From contig JAVBPB010000155.1 in assembly GCA_031549965.1 (NCBI GenBank), positions 1-16,503 on the forward strand: DNA of 16,503 nt, read 5' to 3'. The DNA is from JAVBPB01 sp031549965. GTDB lineage: Bacteria > Bacillota > Clostridia > Lachnospirales > Lachnospiraceae. Both the position numbers and the translations under genes were made by a program. The notes beneath the pieces are model-generated. The model searched no databases and was not told the origin of the DNA. It worked only from the letters and a program-made list of their open reading frames with translations. Positions 5,124 to 13,320 of the stretch are shown here, piece by piece; the first letter of the stretch is position 1; each line of letters starts with the position of its first letter.

Positions 5124-7178
5124 ATGCCAAAAAAAATACTAGTTATTGGTGCGGGCTATTCTGGTATTCTTACGGCCAAAAAGTTAGCAAAGAAGCTAAA
5201 AAAAGATAATAATGTCGAGATCACAATAATCGACAAAAAACCATTCCATACTATGCTAACTGAATTGCATGAAGTTGCAGCCTGGAGGGTTGAAGAAGAC
5301 AGTATTAAAATAAGCCTCGACAGAGTTTTTGCAGGAAGAAAGGTTAACGTTGAACTTGATACTGTTACCAGTATCGATTATAAGAAGAAGATTGTTTCTG
5401 GTGAGAACAAAACTTATAATTATGACTATCTCGTATTGGCATCTGGTTCCCAGCCAACCTATTTTGGATTAGAAGGTATTAAACAAAACGCCTTTACATT
5501 ATGGTCCTACGAGGATGCCGTAAAATTACGTGAACATATTATTAATTCGTTTCGTTTAGCCGCTAATGAACCTAAAATTAATAAAAAGAAAGAACTTCTT
5601 ACATTTTATGTTGTAGGAGCTGGTTTTACCGGCGTAGAAATGGCTGGTGAACTTGCAGAGCTTGCTCCTATATTTTGCAAGAGATTTGAAATTGACCCTT
5701 CATTAGTTAATATTGTTGTGGTTGACGTACTTGATAAGGTAGTTCCTGTACTCCCTGAAAAACAAGCCAATAAGGTTAAGAAAAGACTAGAAAAAATGAA
5801 TGTAACTGTACAGCTTAAAACTCAAATAGTTGACGCAGGTAAGGATTTCATTGAATTTAAAACTGATAAGGGCACTGAAAGAAAGACTACTAAAACCATT
5901 ATTTGGACCGCAGGTATTGAAGGCTCAGATATAGCAAAATCTTCAGGAGAATTAGGTTCTTCCGGAAGGGGAAGAATACAAACCGATGAATATCTTCGTT
6001 CTATAAATGATAAATGTGTCTATGTAGGAGGAGATAACATATTCTATATTCCAGAAGGTGAGAAATCTCCTGTCCCTCAAATGGTTGAAAACTGTGAAGC
6101 ATCTGCTGATACTATTGCTCACAACTTAGTTGCTGAAATTACTGGTAAGGGTGAATTAGAAAAATATAAACCTAAGTTCCATGGGGTAATGGTTTGTATT
6201 GGAGGTCGATACGGAGTGGCACATGTTGGACTTCCAAATCATTTCTTTGGTCTACCTTCATTTTTAGCCATGTTTTCAAAACATTTTATTAATATTATCT
6301 ACTTTATACAAGTTTTAGGATGGAATAAAATATTCTCATATATTAAGCATGAGTTCTTTACAATCAGAGATTGCAGAAGCTTTGTAGGCGGACATTTTTC
6401 AAATCGTTCTCCTAGTTTTTTATTAGTTCCTCTGCGTATTTATCTTGGAATTTATTGGTTATATGAAGGTGTTTTAAAAGTAAATGAAGGCTGGTTAAAG
6501 TCTCCAAAGTTAACTGCTTTCTTTAGTGGTGCAAATGCTTTTTATGATTCCTTACTTGGTGTTACATCAAGTAAAGCAGAAGAAATAGAGGGAGCTGTAG
6601 AAGCTGTAACTGATGCTGTATCTGCTGCCACAGGAGCTGTAGAAACTGTAACCGAAGCTGTATCTGCTGCCACAGGGGCTGTAGAGACTGCAACTGAAGC
6701 TGTTTCCGCCGCTACAGGAGCTGTAACAAGTGCTGTTGATACTGTAGCATCATCACCATTACTTGTAAACTTTGATATATTTGGCCTAATACGTTTTATT
6801 CTTGTTAATGGTAAAGATATGGCTTTTAAAGTTCAAGTAAGTTTAGTTGACTTTATAAACAATCAATTTATCATGCCAAATGATAATGTTCAAATGTTCC
6901 TTCAATTTGTTATAGTTTTATCAGAAATATTAATTGGACTAGCACTAATTGGCGGTCTGTTTACAACTCTTGCATCAGGGTATTCTCTATTCCTTGAATT
7001 TTTGTTTTTAACAACTACAGGACTTTATATGTCTACCTGGTGGATGATGTTTGCTGCAATTGCATTGTTATTTGGGGGAGGTAGAGCACTAAGTTTAGAT
7101 TACTATGTTCTTCCTGTTTTAAAGAAATGGTGGAACAATCGTAAATTTGTAAGAAAGTGGTACATCTATCATGATTAA
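5124..7178 (+). CDS. ndh2: type II NADH dehydrogenase fused to a DoxX-like membrane domain
   Basis: A 684-residue protein. Residues 1-380 are an NDH-2 flavoenzyme that passes electrons from NADH to a membrane quinone without pumping protons. The FAD-binding GAGYSG is at 9-14, the NAD-binding GAGFTG at about 165-170, and CVYVGGDN and PQMVENCEASA form the usual late FAD region. From about 433 a DoxX/DoxD-like membrane part begins (LRIYLGIYWLYEGVLKV) and continues at 590-660 with hydrophobic helices and GGGRALSLDYYVLP. Between them lies a tandem 14-residue Ala/Val/Thr-rich repeat (about 490-536). Ordinary NDH-2 is about 400 residues, so this is a long fusion. ATG at 5124 is preferred over an in-frame GTG at 5115, which lies within the ribosome site AGAGGTGA (5111-5118). 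First gene of the EET operon; it overlaps the next gene by 8 bp. Confidence 0.9.
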   Translation: MPKKILVIGAGYSGILTAKKLAKKLKKDNNVEITIIDKKPFHTMLTELHEVAAWRVEEDSIKISLDRVFAGRKVNVELDTVTSIDYKKKIVSGENKTYNYDYLVLASGSQPTYFGLEGIKQNAFTLWSYEDAVKLREHIINSFRLAANEPKINKKKELLTFYVVGAGFTGVEMAGELAELAPIFCKRFEIDPSLVNIVVVDVLDKVVPVLPEKQANKVKKRLEKMNVTVQLKTQIVDAGKDFIEFKTDKGTERKTTKTIIWTAGIEGSDIAKSSGELGSSGRGRIQTDEYLRSINDKCVYVGGDNIFYIPEGEKSPVPQMVENCEASADTIAHNLVAEITGKGELEKYKPKFHGVMVCIGGRYGVAHVGLPNHFFGLPSFLAMFSKHFINIIYFIQVLGWNKIFSYIKHEFFTIRDCRSFVGGHFSNRSPSFLLVPLRIYLGIYWLYEGVLKVNEGWLKSPKLTAFFSGANAFYDSLLGVTSSKAEEIEGAVEAVTDAVSAATGAVETVTEAVSAATGAVETATEAVSAATGAVTSAVDTVASSPLLVNFDIFGLIRFILVNGKDMAFKVQVSLVDFINNQFIMPNDNVQMFLQFVIVLSEILIGLALIGGLFTTLASGYSLFLEFLFLTTTGLYMSTWWMMFAAIALLFGGGRALSLDYYVLPVLKKWWNNRKFVRKWYIYHD
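6591..6730 (+). repeat. 42-bp in-frame tandem repeat inside ndh2
   Basis: Three full 42-bp units (6591-6632, 6633-6674, 6675-6716) and part of a fourth encode copies of a 14-residue unit like GAVETVTEAVSAAT. The unit is amphipathic and rich in Ala, Val and Thr, so it probably forms a helical spacer between the NDH-2 and DoxX-like parts. The copies differ mostly at third codon positions. Unit number may vary between strains by slippage. Confidence 0.85.
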
Positions 7179-8163
7179 CCCTAAACTATCAGATGATCTG
7201 CCTGAAAAGTGTACTATATCAGAAGCTATAAAAATAACTTCTGAACTGGTTTATAAATCATTATTAGACGGACCTGATGTTATTAAAGATATGACTTCTC
7301 ATTTGCAAAAGGCTGTTGGTAAAGGTATAAGAACCACTCTTTTAATTCATACCGCAGCAGATGAAAACGGACTGGTATCAAGTGATTCCATAAGATCTGC
7401 TGCTGCAATTGAAATAATGCATTTAGCAACTTTAGTCCATGATGACATTATGGATGATGCTGATTTAAGACGGGGTATTGAAAGTGTACAAAAAAAATTT
7501 GGTAAAAAGCAAGCCGTAATATGCGGTGATTATCTTTTTTGTTTAGCATTTTCTACTATTTCTTCAATATATCTAAACTATTCAAATTATGTTTTAGATT
7601 TCTCTCAAGCAATAAGCAAGGTTTGTTTAGGAGAATTAAAGCAATTTAAGAATAATAATAATTTAGAGCTAACAATTAGACAATATATGCATATTATTTC
7701 CGGAAAAACAGCTGCATTGTTTTGGATTTCTGCTTATGCTGGAGCTATAATAGCTGGACGTAGTGAAAAGGATGCAAAATTATTAGGTATGTTTGGTAAA
7801 TATTTGGGCATTATATTTCAGATTATCGATGATTGTAAAGATTTTGAATTAACTGAAAAACAAACTCTAAAAACAGTTAATAATGATATTGCCCAAGGTG
7901 TAGTAACTCTTCCATTGATTATGGCATTTGTTCGTAATCCTGAACTTAAGAAATTGGCAAACAATGTATTTTATAACAATGGAGATCTTTTTAATTTAAT
8001 AAATCAAGTTTATTTAGCAGGAGGCACTAAAGAATCACGTAATCTTGCACATAAATATAGTCAAAAAGCAACTAAGACTCTTGAATTAGTTGAGAATTTT
8101 TCTCAAAAAGAAGCTTTATTAAATATTCTTTCAAAAGCTTTAGAGTCTGCAACTAAATTTTAA
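7171..8163 (+). CDS. long-chain polyprenyl diphosphate synthase (DmkB-like)
   Basis: A 330-residue trans-prenyltransferase that extends allylic diphosphates with isopentenyl diphosphate to build the quinone side chain. The first aspartate-rich motif is DDIMD at 91-95 (in LVHDDIMDDADLRRG) and the second is DDCKD at 220-224 (in IIFQIIDDCKDFE). Small residues just before the first motif (A86, T87) suggest a long product such as heptaprenyl or octaprenyl. ATG overlaps the ndh2 stop by 8 bp with no strong ribosome site, so translation is probably coupled. In the Listeria EET locus the gene dmkB encodes such an enzyme for a dedicated demethylmenaquinone. The same role here is inference from context. 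The family is certain; chain length is not. Confidence 0.9.
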   Translation: MINPKLSDDLPEKCTISEAIKITSELVYKSLLDGPDVIKDMTSHLQKAVGKGIRTTLLIHTAADENGLVSSDSIRSAAAIEIMHLATLVHDDIMDDADLRRGIESVQKKFGKKQAVICGDYLFCLAFSTISSIYLNYSNYVLDFSQAISKVCLGELKQFKNNNNLELTIRQYMHIISGKTAALFWISAYAGAIIAGRSEKDAKLLGMFGKYLGIIFQIIDDCKDFELTEKQTLKTVNNDIAQGVVTLPLIMAFVRNPELKKLANNVFYNNGDLFNLINQVYLAGGTKESRNLAHKYSQKATKTLELVENFSQKEALLNILSKALESATKF

Positions 8164-8169
8164 TATAAT

Positions 8170-8193
8170 ACAAGTGATTTCATTTGTTTTATA
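8170..8193 (+). terminator. weak hairpin before the lipoprotein gene
   Basis: ACAAGTG (8170-8176) and CATTTGT (8181-8187) form a 7-bp stem with one G-U pair and loop ATTT, followed by TTTATAT. It could be a leaky terminator, an mRNA-processing or an mRNA-stability element. The stem is weak. Confidence 0.35.
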
Positions 8194-8224
8194 TACAATT
8201 TTTATTTTTAAGGAGGTAATTTTT

Positions 8225-9391
8225 ATGAAAAAGGCTATTGCAATTGGTTTAACAACCATAATGGTAACTGCATCAGTTGTAGGTTGCTCTGGAAATGGTG
8301 GAAACAACGAATCTACTACTGCTGCTACTACAAAGGCAACAACTGAAGCAACAACTGAGGCTACTACTGCCGCTACTACACAAGCTACCGAAGGTGCTAC
8401 TGAGGCAGCTAACACAGCAGGTGCTTTAAAAACCGGTTTAGGTGTTGTAACTTCTGCTAAAAGCTCAAAGGCTGCTACTGCTGACGCTGACGGTAATGCA
8501 CAAGTTGATTCTGTAATTGCTACAGTTACACTTGATGCCGATGGCAAAATTTTAAAGTGTTCAATTGATACTGCTCAAACTAAAATTCCATTTACAGCTG
8601 CCGGTGTTATTAATACTGACAAAACAGCACTTAAACCATCAAAGACTGAACTAGGTGAAAATTATGGAATGAAAAAAGCATCTTCAATTGGTAAAGAATG
8701 GTTTGAACAAGCTCAGGCATTTGCTGACTGGACAATTGGTAAGACTATTGATGAAGTAAAAGGATTACAAGTTAAAAAGGTTGATGATAATCACCCTGCC
8801 GTTCCTGATGTACCAGAACTTACAAGCTCAGTAACAGTATCAGTTGCGGATTATGTAAGTGCAATTGAAAAGGCTGTAAATAACGCAAAAGCTAATTCTC
8901 AAACTCAAGAAGTTAGCGGAGATGTTAAAACTGGTTTAGGAATTATTACTAAAATTGCTAGTTCAAAAGATGCTACTGCTGATGCAAATGGTAATGCTCA
9001 GGTAGATTCTACAATCGTTGCTGTTACTGTTGACAGTACTGGAAAGATTGTTAGATGTACAATTGATGCTGCTCAAACTAAAATTCCGTTTTCAACAAAA
9101 GGTGAATTAGCTGGTGATACAACTGCTGTTCCTAGTACAAAGAATGAATTAGCTACTAACTATGGCTTATTAAAAGCTTCTACAATTGGCAAAGAATGGT
9201 TTGAACAAGCTCAGGCATTTGCTGACTGGACAATTGGTAAAACAATTGATGAAGTTAAAGCAGTTGAAGTTAAAAAAATCGATGATGGTCATCCAGCTGT
9301 TCCAACAAGTGCTGACTTAACAAGTTCAGTTACAATTAGTGTTGCTGACTTTAGAGATGCAATCGAAAAGGCTGTTACTAATGCAAAATAA
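8225..9391 (+). CDS. surface lipoprotein with two FMN-binding-type domains (PplA-like)
   Basis: A 388-residue lipoprotein proposed as the extracellular electron carrier. A signal peptide ends at lipobox VVGC with C21. A Thr/Ala-rich linker (about 31-65) would span the cell wall. Two homologous domains follow, at about 67-228 and 236-388, each starting KTGLG and carrying AQVDS, QTKIPF, GKEWFEQAQAFADWTIGKT and a final LTSSVT. That last motif lies where FMN_bind domains carry the threonine to which ApbE attaches FMN (consensus like D-x-S-G-A-T). Here D/E-LTSSVT is a variant, so flavinylation is inferred. ATG at 8225 follows AAGGAGG at the right distance; an upstream in-frame ATG at 8174 is rejected because it would spoil the signal peptide. 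It lies between quinone synthesis and ApbE genes, like pplA in Listeria. Confidence 0.85.
   Translation: MKKAIAIGLTTIMVTASVVGCSGNGGNNESTTAATTKATTEATTEATTAATTQATEGATEAANTAGALKTGLGVVTSAKSSKAATADADGNAQVDSVIATVTLDADGKILKCSIDTAQTKIPFTAAGVINTDKTALKPSKTELGENYGMKKASSIGKEWFEQAQAFADWTIGKTIDEVKGLQVKKVDDNHPAVPDVPELTSSVTVSVADYVSAIEKAVNNAKANSQTQEVSGDVKTGLGIITKIASSKDATADANGNAQVDSTIVAVTVDSTGKIVRCTIDAAQTKIPFSTKGELAGDTTAVPSTKNELATNYGLLKASTIGKEWFEQAQAFADWTIGKTIDEVKAVEVKKIDDGHPAVPTSADLTSSVTISVADFRDAIEKAVTNAK
8693..9240 (+). repeat. 50-bp identical direct repeat in the two flavin domains
   Basis: Bases 8693-8742 and 9191-9240, 498 bp apart, appear identical over 50 positions, while the rest of the two domains is clearly diverged. 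They encode KEWFEQAQAFADWTIGK in both domains. Recent gene conversion or strong selection would explain it. Confidence 0.85.
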
Positions 9392-9404
9392 TTAAACATA
9401 TTTT

Positions 9405-9435
9405 GGGCTGTTACATTTGTAGCAGTCCATTTTTT
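9405..9435 (+). terminator. terminator/attenuator between lipoprotein and apbE genes
   Basis: GGGCTGTTAC (9405-9414) and GTAGCAGTCC (9419-9428) form a 10-bp stem with two G-U pairs and loop ATTT, followed by ATTTTTT. The apbE ribosome site AAGGAG starts at 9436, directly after the T-run, and no obvious promoter lies between. Partial read-through would give much lipoprotein mRNA and little apbE mRNA. Confidence 0.8.
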
Positions 9436-9446
9436 AAGGAGTAATT

Positions 9447-10574
9447 ATGCTAAAGAAAATAGTAGCTGTTATAACTTTAATATCTTTATCATTAAATTTA
9501 ATTTCTTGTTCTAATTTAAACAACAACAATTCTAATACCACTACTACTTCAAATGATTTTAGTGAATATTCAAAATATGAATCTAATTTTATTGCTGGAT
9601 TTGATACTTATGCTACTATTGTTGGATATGCTAAGTCAGAAGAAGAATTTACTAATTATACAACCATTATTTATAATTGCCTTGACAGACTGGGAAAATA
9701 TTTTGATATTTATAATTACTATGATGGAATAAATAATTTAAAAACTGTGAATGATAATGCTGGAATTTCAGCTGTAACTGTTGATAAAGAATTGCTTAAT
9801 TTCATGATTGCTGCAAAGAAGGCTTATTATGATACTAATGGGGTAGTTAATATTGCTTTGGGCTCCGTTCTTAGTGTATGGCATGATTATAGGACTAGTG
9901 GAATTAATGATCCTGAAAATGCCAAGTTACCTCCAATGGATTTGCTTAAGGAAAATATTAAGAATACTAATATTGAAGATGTTATCATTGATGAAGAAGC
10001 CTCAACTATTTTTTTAAAAAACAAGGGTATGTCTTTAGATGTTGGTGCCATCGCAAAAGGATATGCCGCTCAAATTGCTGCTGACGAAGTTAAAGCGTCA
10101 GGATGTAATTCTGCTCTTTTAAATATTGGAGGAAATATTGTATCTATTGGCAAACCTTTTGATGGTGTGAGAGACCGCTGGGGTGTTGGAATTCAAAATC
10201 CAAAAGAAGATATTAATAAAAATAATAATGTTTATGATACTGTTTTTGTCAATTATGCTTGTGTTGTGTCAAGCGGAAACTATCAAAGATATTACATTGT
10301 AGATGGAAAAAGCTATAACCACATAATAAATTCAAAGACTTTAATGCCTTCTGACAATTATGATGCTGTAACTATTATACACGATGACTCTTTTATAGCT
10401 GATATGCTCTCCACTGCTATATATATACTTCCATATGAAGACGGACTTGAGCTTGTTGAAAAATTTAATGGCGATGCAATATGGATTTATGCAGATGGAA
10501 CTCAAAAGTATACTGATGGATATTATAATATATCAAATACATTAAGTGGATACACTTCCATAGATAAAAAATAA
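9447..10574 (+). CDS. apbE: ApbE FMN:protein transferase, lipoprotein
   Basis: A 375-residue flavin transferase that uses FAD to attach FMN covalently to Ser/Thr of target proteins outside the membrane. A signal peptide ends at LISC with C21, so the enzyme is membrane-anchored. An Asn/Thr-rich stretch follows. The ApbE core shows DVGAIAKGYA (198-207), LLNIGGN (224-230), YNHIINSKT (290-298) and ADMLSTA (318-324), where D319 and T323 match the Mg2+ site. Length is usual for the family. ATG follows AAGGAG by five bases. It sits after the two-domain flavin lipoprotein gene, its likely substrate, as FmnB/ApbE does beside PplA in Listeria. Confidence 0.95.
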   Translation: MLKKIVAVITLISLSLNLISCSNLNNNNSNTTTTSNDFSEYSKYESNFIAGFDTYATIVGYAKSEEEFTNYTTIIYNCLDRLGKYFDIYNYYDGINNLKTVNDNAGISAVTVDKELLNFMIAAKKAYYDTNGVVNIALGSVLSVWHDYRTSGINDPENAKLPPMDLLKENIKNTNIEDVIIDEEASTIFLKNKGMSLDVGAIAKGYAAQIAADEVKASGCNSALLNIGGNIVSIGKPFDGVRDRWGVGIQNPKEDINKNNNVYDTVFVNYACVVSSGNYQRYYIVDGKSYNHIINSKTLMPSDNYDAVTIIHDDSFIADMLSTAIYILPYEDGLELVEKFNGDAIWIYADGTQKYTDGYYNISNTLSGYTSIDKK

Positions 10575-10586
10575 ATATCATTACAA

Positions 10587-10623
10587 AAGTCCATCTTAGA
10601 TCAAATTAACCTTAGATGGACTT
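10587..10623. terminator. bidirectional terminator between apbE and the EetA-like gene
   Basis: AAGTCCATCT (10587-10596) and AGATGGACTT (10614-10623) are perfect 10-bp arms with a 17-base loop. On the minus strand it is followed by T residues. On the plus strand the T-tract is weak (TTAATTAAATATT). It separates convergent genes that end 58 bp apart. Confidence 0.75.
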
Positions 10624-10632
10624 AATTAAATA

Positions 10633-11016
10633 TTAGCCTGCTATAGTATCTATTTCATTAATAATGTTACCTTCATTTATTATTTCTATTATAACCTTAT
10701 TGGGTAGGCATACTATAGTTTGATTACCTTTTGATATTTTTCCCTGATGTATACAATATTTATCATGACAGCTTGCTGATGTCATTTTCACATAATTATC
10801 TTTTATTTCTATTGTATTATTATTTCCCTTTTCATCTTCTATTTTAATTATATCATCTTTATTTAGCGACACAATTCCATAAATCTTTCCATTAACTGTA
10901 ATTTTTACCTGATTGCCTTCCTGTGAGGGAATAGTTCTAATAATAAAATACCCAATTACTGATACTATTAGTATAATAACAATCAATAATATATCATTTT
11001 TTTTTAACTTTTCCAT
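10633..11016 (-). CDS. NusG domain II membrane protein (EetA-like)
   Basis: A 127-residue protein with one N-terminal transmembrane helix (about 9-27) and an extracytoplasmic NusG_II domain. The domain shows the typical ASCHDKYCIHQG (81-92; C83 and C88) and QTIVCLPNKVIIEI (99-112; C103). NusG_II proteins of this size are found in flavin-based EET loci, EetA being the Listeria example, and are proposed to help pass electrons from quinone to flavin carriers; the exact role is not settled. ATG at 11016 is 11 bp after the stop of the GGDEF-EAL gene, with AAAGGGAA as ribosome site, so the two are probably one transcript. It faces the rest of the EET genes rather than lying in their operon. The gene usually beside it, eetB, is not seen here. 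Confidence 0.8.
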   Translation of the reverse strand: MEKLKKNDILLIVIILIVSVIGYFIIRTIPSQEGNQVKITVNGKIYGIVSLNKDDIIKIEDEKGNNNTIEIKDNYVKMTSASCHDKYCIHQGKISKGNQTIVCLPNKVIIEIINEGNIINEIDTIAG

Positions 11017-11027
11017 ATTAGTTCCCT

Positions 11028-13163
11028 TTATAGCTTAAATAGCCATTTGTCAAATTTTTCTTGTTCCATTGGTTTTGAAAAATAGTAACCCTGAACATTG
11101 GTAATATTGCCTATTTCCTTTAGAATATTGTATTGTTCTTTAGTTTCAACTCCTACAGCACATACTTTTTTACCCATAGCTAATGAAAATCCTGTTATTG
11201 ATTTTACAAATTCACTATGACCCAAATGATTAATCATATTCTGAGTAAATAACTTATCAATTTTTACTTCATCAATCTTCATATCTTCAAAGTATTTAAT
11301 TAATGAATGTCCCATATCTGACTCATTCATTGATATTTCAACCCCAATATTTTTTATTTCTTCAAATAAATCTTTAATCATATCCCAATTTCTCTCGTCA
11401 AAGCTTCTATTAATCTCTATAACTAATGACTTTTCAGGAATATTATATTTACTAATTGCTGCTTTTAATGAATCTATAAATCCATCAGATTGTACTTGTT
11501 TATTTGATACATTAATATGCATTACAAAGTTGTAGTTTAACTTGTTAGTTAATTCTTCACATTTTTTGCAGGCTGTATCAATTACCCAGTTGCCAATTGG
11601 AACAATTAACCCCAAATAATCCGCTAAAGGAATAAATTCATTTGGACAAACCATACCAATTTCCTTACTATCCCAGCGAAGCAGTGCTTCTGCACCTATA
11701 CATTTTTGTGATGTTGTGTCTATAATTGGCTGATAGTAAAGAGCAAATTCTGAAAAGTTATCTTTTACTTGCTTTACAATATGTTTTTCGATTTCAGCTC
11801 GTTTTTTATAAGAATAGTTTAGTTTATCCGAAAAGAAATAAACCTTATTCTTACCAAGCTCCTTTGATTTAAACATTGCCATATCTGCACTCTTTACAAT
11901 TTCTTCTGGATTAGGTCCATCTTCTGGATATAAGGATACTCCAATACTTGCTGTACAATAGCATTCTAATCCTCCTAGTTCCCAAGGTACTTTAAATCTT
12001 TCTAATATTGCATTACAAACACATTCTGTTTCTATTTTTGTATATCCATCTAAAATCGCCACAAATTCGTCTCCACCAAATCTGTAAACCCCACCTTTTT
12101 TAATTTCCAAAGAAAATAAAAAATCCCTAAAATTTCTAAGAAATAAATCCCCTACATGATGACCATAGCAATCATTAATGTTCTTAAAATTATCTATATC
12201 AAAAAATAAAATTGCACCACTGCCTTTTCTTTCAAAAATTGAATTTATATCCTCATAGAATTGTAAGCGGTTTGGCATATCTAATAAACAATCATTATAT
12301 ACCATATTTCTAATTTTTAGTTCACTTTCTTTGTTTGAAGTAATATCTGTTAATGTAATTAGTATAACATCACTGCCATCTATCCATTCAGTCAATACAT
12401 GCTCTTTTTTAACCCAAGCTTCCAGATGGGGATAGTAAATTTCATTACAATTATTTTCAGCCACGTCATCATTATTTTCAAAAAAATTCTTTACGCTTTT
12501 TCCTGTAATATACTTCTTCATAGCATCATTAGCAAAAATTATTTCAAAAGTTTCCGGTCTTACTACACATATTGCCTCATTAAGATTATTGAAAATGATA
12601 CTCATTGATTTATATGAAGCTTCTAATTTAATGTTTATTTCTTTTCTGGCTAAAACTGATTCTATAATGTTCCCCACCAGTTCTAATATTTGCCTTTCTA
12701 TCTCCGTCCAGTCTTTTTTTAAGTATTTTGTTATAAATATAATTCTACCATCATTTCTATTCATTATTCTAAGTGGAATCAAGTTATAAGCTCTTATACT
12801 ATTTTCAATAAAAAAATGTTTTAATTCATTACATAATAAATTAGTGTCTTCAACAACACTGTAATCATTAAAACATATTAAATCAAATATCTTCTTTACT
12901 CTCTTGTTATCTTGTTTATTACTATATGATAATTCAATTTCTTCACCTTTCATTTCAAACTTTCTTGCTATTTGAAAATCATTTTTTAAATTGACATTGT
13001 CTGTTTCGTAGATTAAAATTTCATCAATTTCAAAATGCTTGCACGTTTTTAATGCAAGTGATGTTAAAATCGAATCTGCTGATATACTTTGAGTAGAAAT
13101 ATGAACTATATCATAAATAAATATTTGATCTGTATATGAATAATTAATTTTTTCCAATTCCAT
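11028..13163 (-). CDS. GAF/PAS-GGDEF-EAL protein: probable diguanylate cyclase with degenerate EAL
   Basis: A 711-residue cytoplasmic c-di-GMP protein. Residues 1-175 look GAF-like, about 180-280 PAS-like, about 290-450 GGDEF and 460-711 EAL. The cyclase signature RFGGDEF is intact (GGDEF at 363-367) with FFDIDNFK before it, so it should make c-di-GMP. No RxxD inhibitory site is seen before GGDEF. The EAL domain keeps EALLR (492-496), the Asn of NVS (551), KIDKLF and QGYYFSKP. The metal-binding DDFG pair is NE (613-614), and the Glu of the usual AEGVE is Val (670). Phosphodiesterase activity is therefore doubtful, and the domain may only bind c-di-GMP. ATG at 13163 is preferred over TTG at 13193 because AAGGAGGT stands nine bases before it. 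It is in an operon with the EetA-like gene. Confidence 0.9.
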   Translation of the reverse strand: MELEKINYSYTDQIFIYDIVHISTQSISADSILTSLALKTCKHFEIDEILIYETDNVNLKNDFQIARKFEMKGEEIELSYSNKQDNKRVKKIFDLICFNDYSVVEDTNLLCNELKHFFIENSIRAYNLIPLRIMNRNDGRIIFITKYLKKDWTEIERQILELVGNIIESVLARKEINIKLEASYKSMSIIFNNLNEAICVVRPETFEIIFANDAMKKYITGKSVKNFFENNDDVAENNCNEIYYPHLEAWVKKEHVLTEWIDGSDVILITLTDITSNKESELKIRNMVYNDCLLDMPNRLQFYEDINSIFERKGSGAILFFDIDNFKNINDCYGHHVGDLFLRNFRDFLFSLEIKKGGVYRFGGDEFVAILDGYTKIETECVCNAILERFKVPWELGGLECYCTASIGVSLYPEDGPNPEEIVKSADMAMFKSKELGKNKVYFFSDKLNYSYKKRAEIEKHIVKQVKDNFSEFALYYQPIIDTTSQKCIGAEALLRWDSKEIGMVCPNEFIPLADYLGLIVPIGNWVIDTACKKCEELTNKLNYNFVMHINVSNKQVQSDGFIDSLKAAISKYNIPEKSLVIEINRSFDERNWDMIKDLFEEIKNIGVEISMNESDMGHSLIKYFEDMKIDEVKIDKLFTQNMINHLGHSEFVKSITGFSLAMGKKVCAVGVETKEQYNILKEIGNITNVQGYYFSKPMEQEKFDKWLFKL

Positions 13164-13210
13164 TACCCCATACCTCCTTACCCAAAAAACCAATACATTC
13201 TCCTACCCTC

Positions 13211-13239
13211 ATTATAGTTTTTTTAATATTTATTGTCAA
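13211..13239 (-). promoter_or_regulatory. consensus sigma-A promoter of the GGDEF-EAL/EetA-like operon
   Basis: On the minus strand, TTGACA (13239-13234) and TATAAT (13216-13211) are 17 bp apart, a perfect match to the consensus. The leader before ATG is about 41 bases. Expression should be strong unless repressed. Confidence 0.85.
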
Positions 13240-13320
13240 CAATGATTTTCAAAAAAATTAGTTATTTTGTATTTTTTTGTTAATAAGTAACATTTATTTT
13301 TTATGACATATGCATAATCT

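Noticed and set aside
8140..8547. Minus-strand ORF rich in Ala/Val/Ser over the lipoprotein gene
   Set aside because: It is the antisense of the Thr/Ala-rich linker and signal region and has no ribosome site. It is a composition shadow.
13164..13193. TTG start adding ten residues to the GGDEF-EAL protein
   Set aside because: The extension covers the AAGGAGGT ribosome site that serves ATG at 13163.
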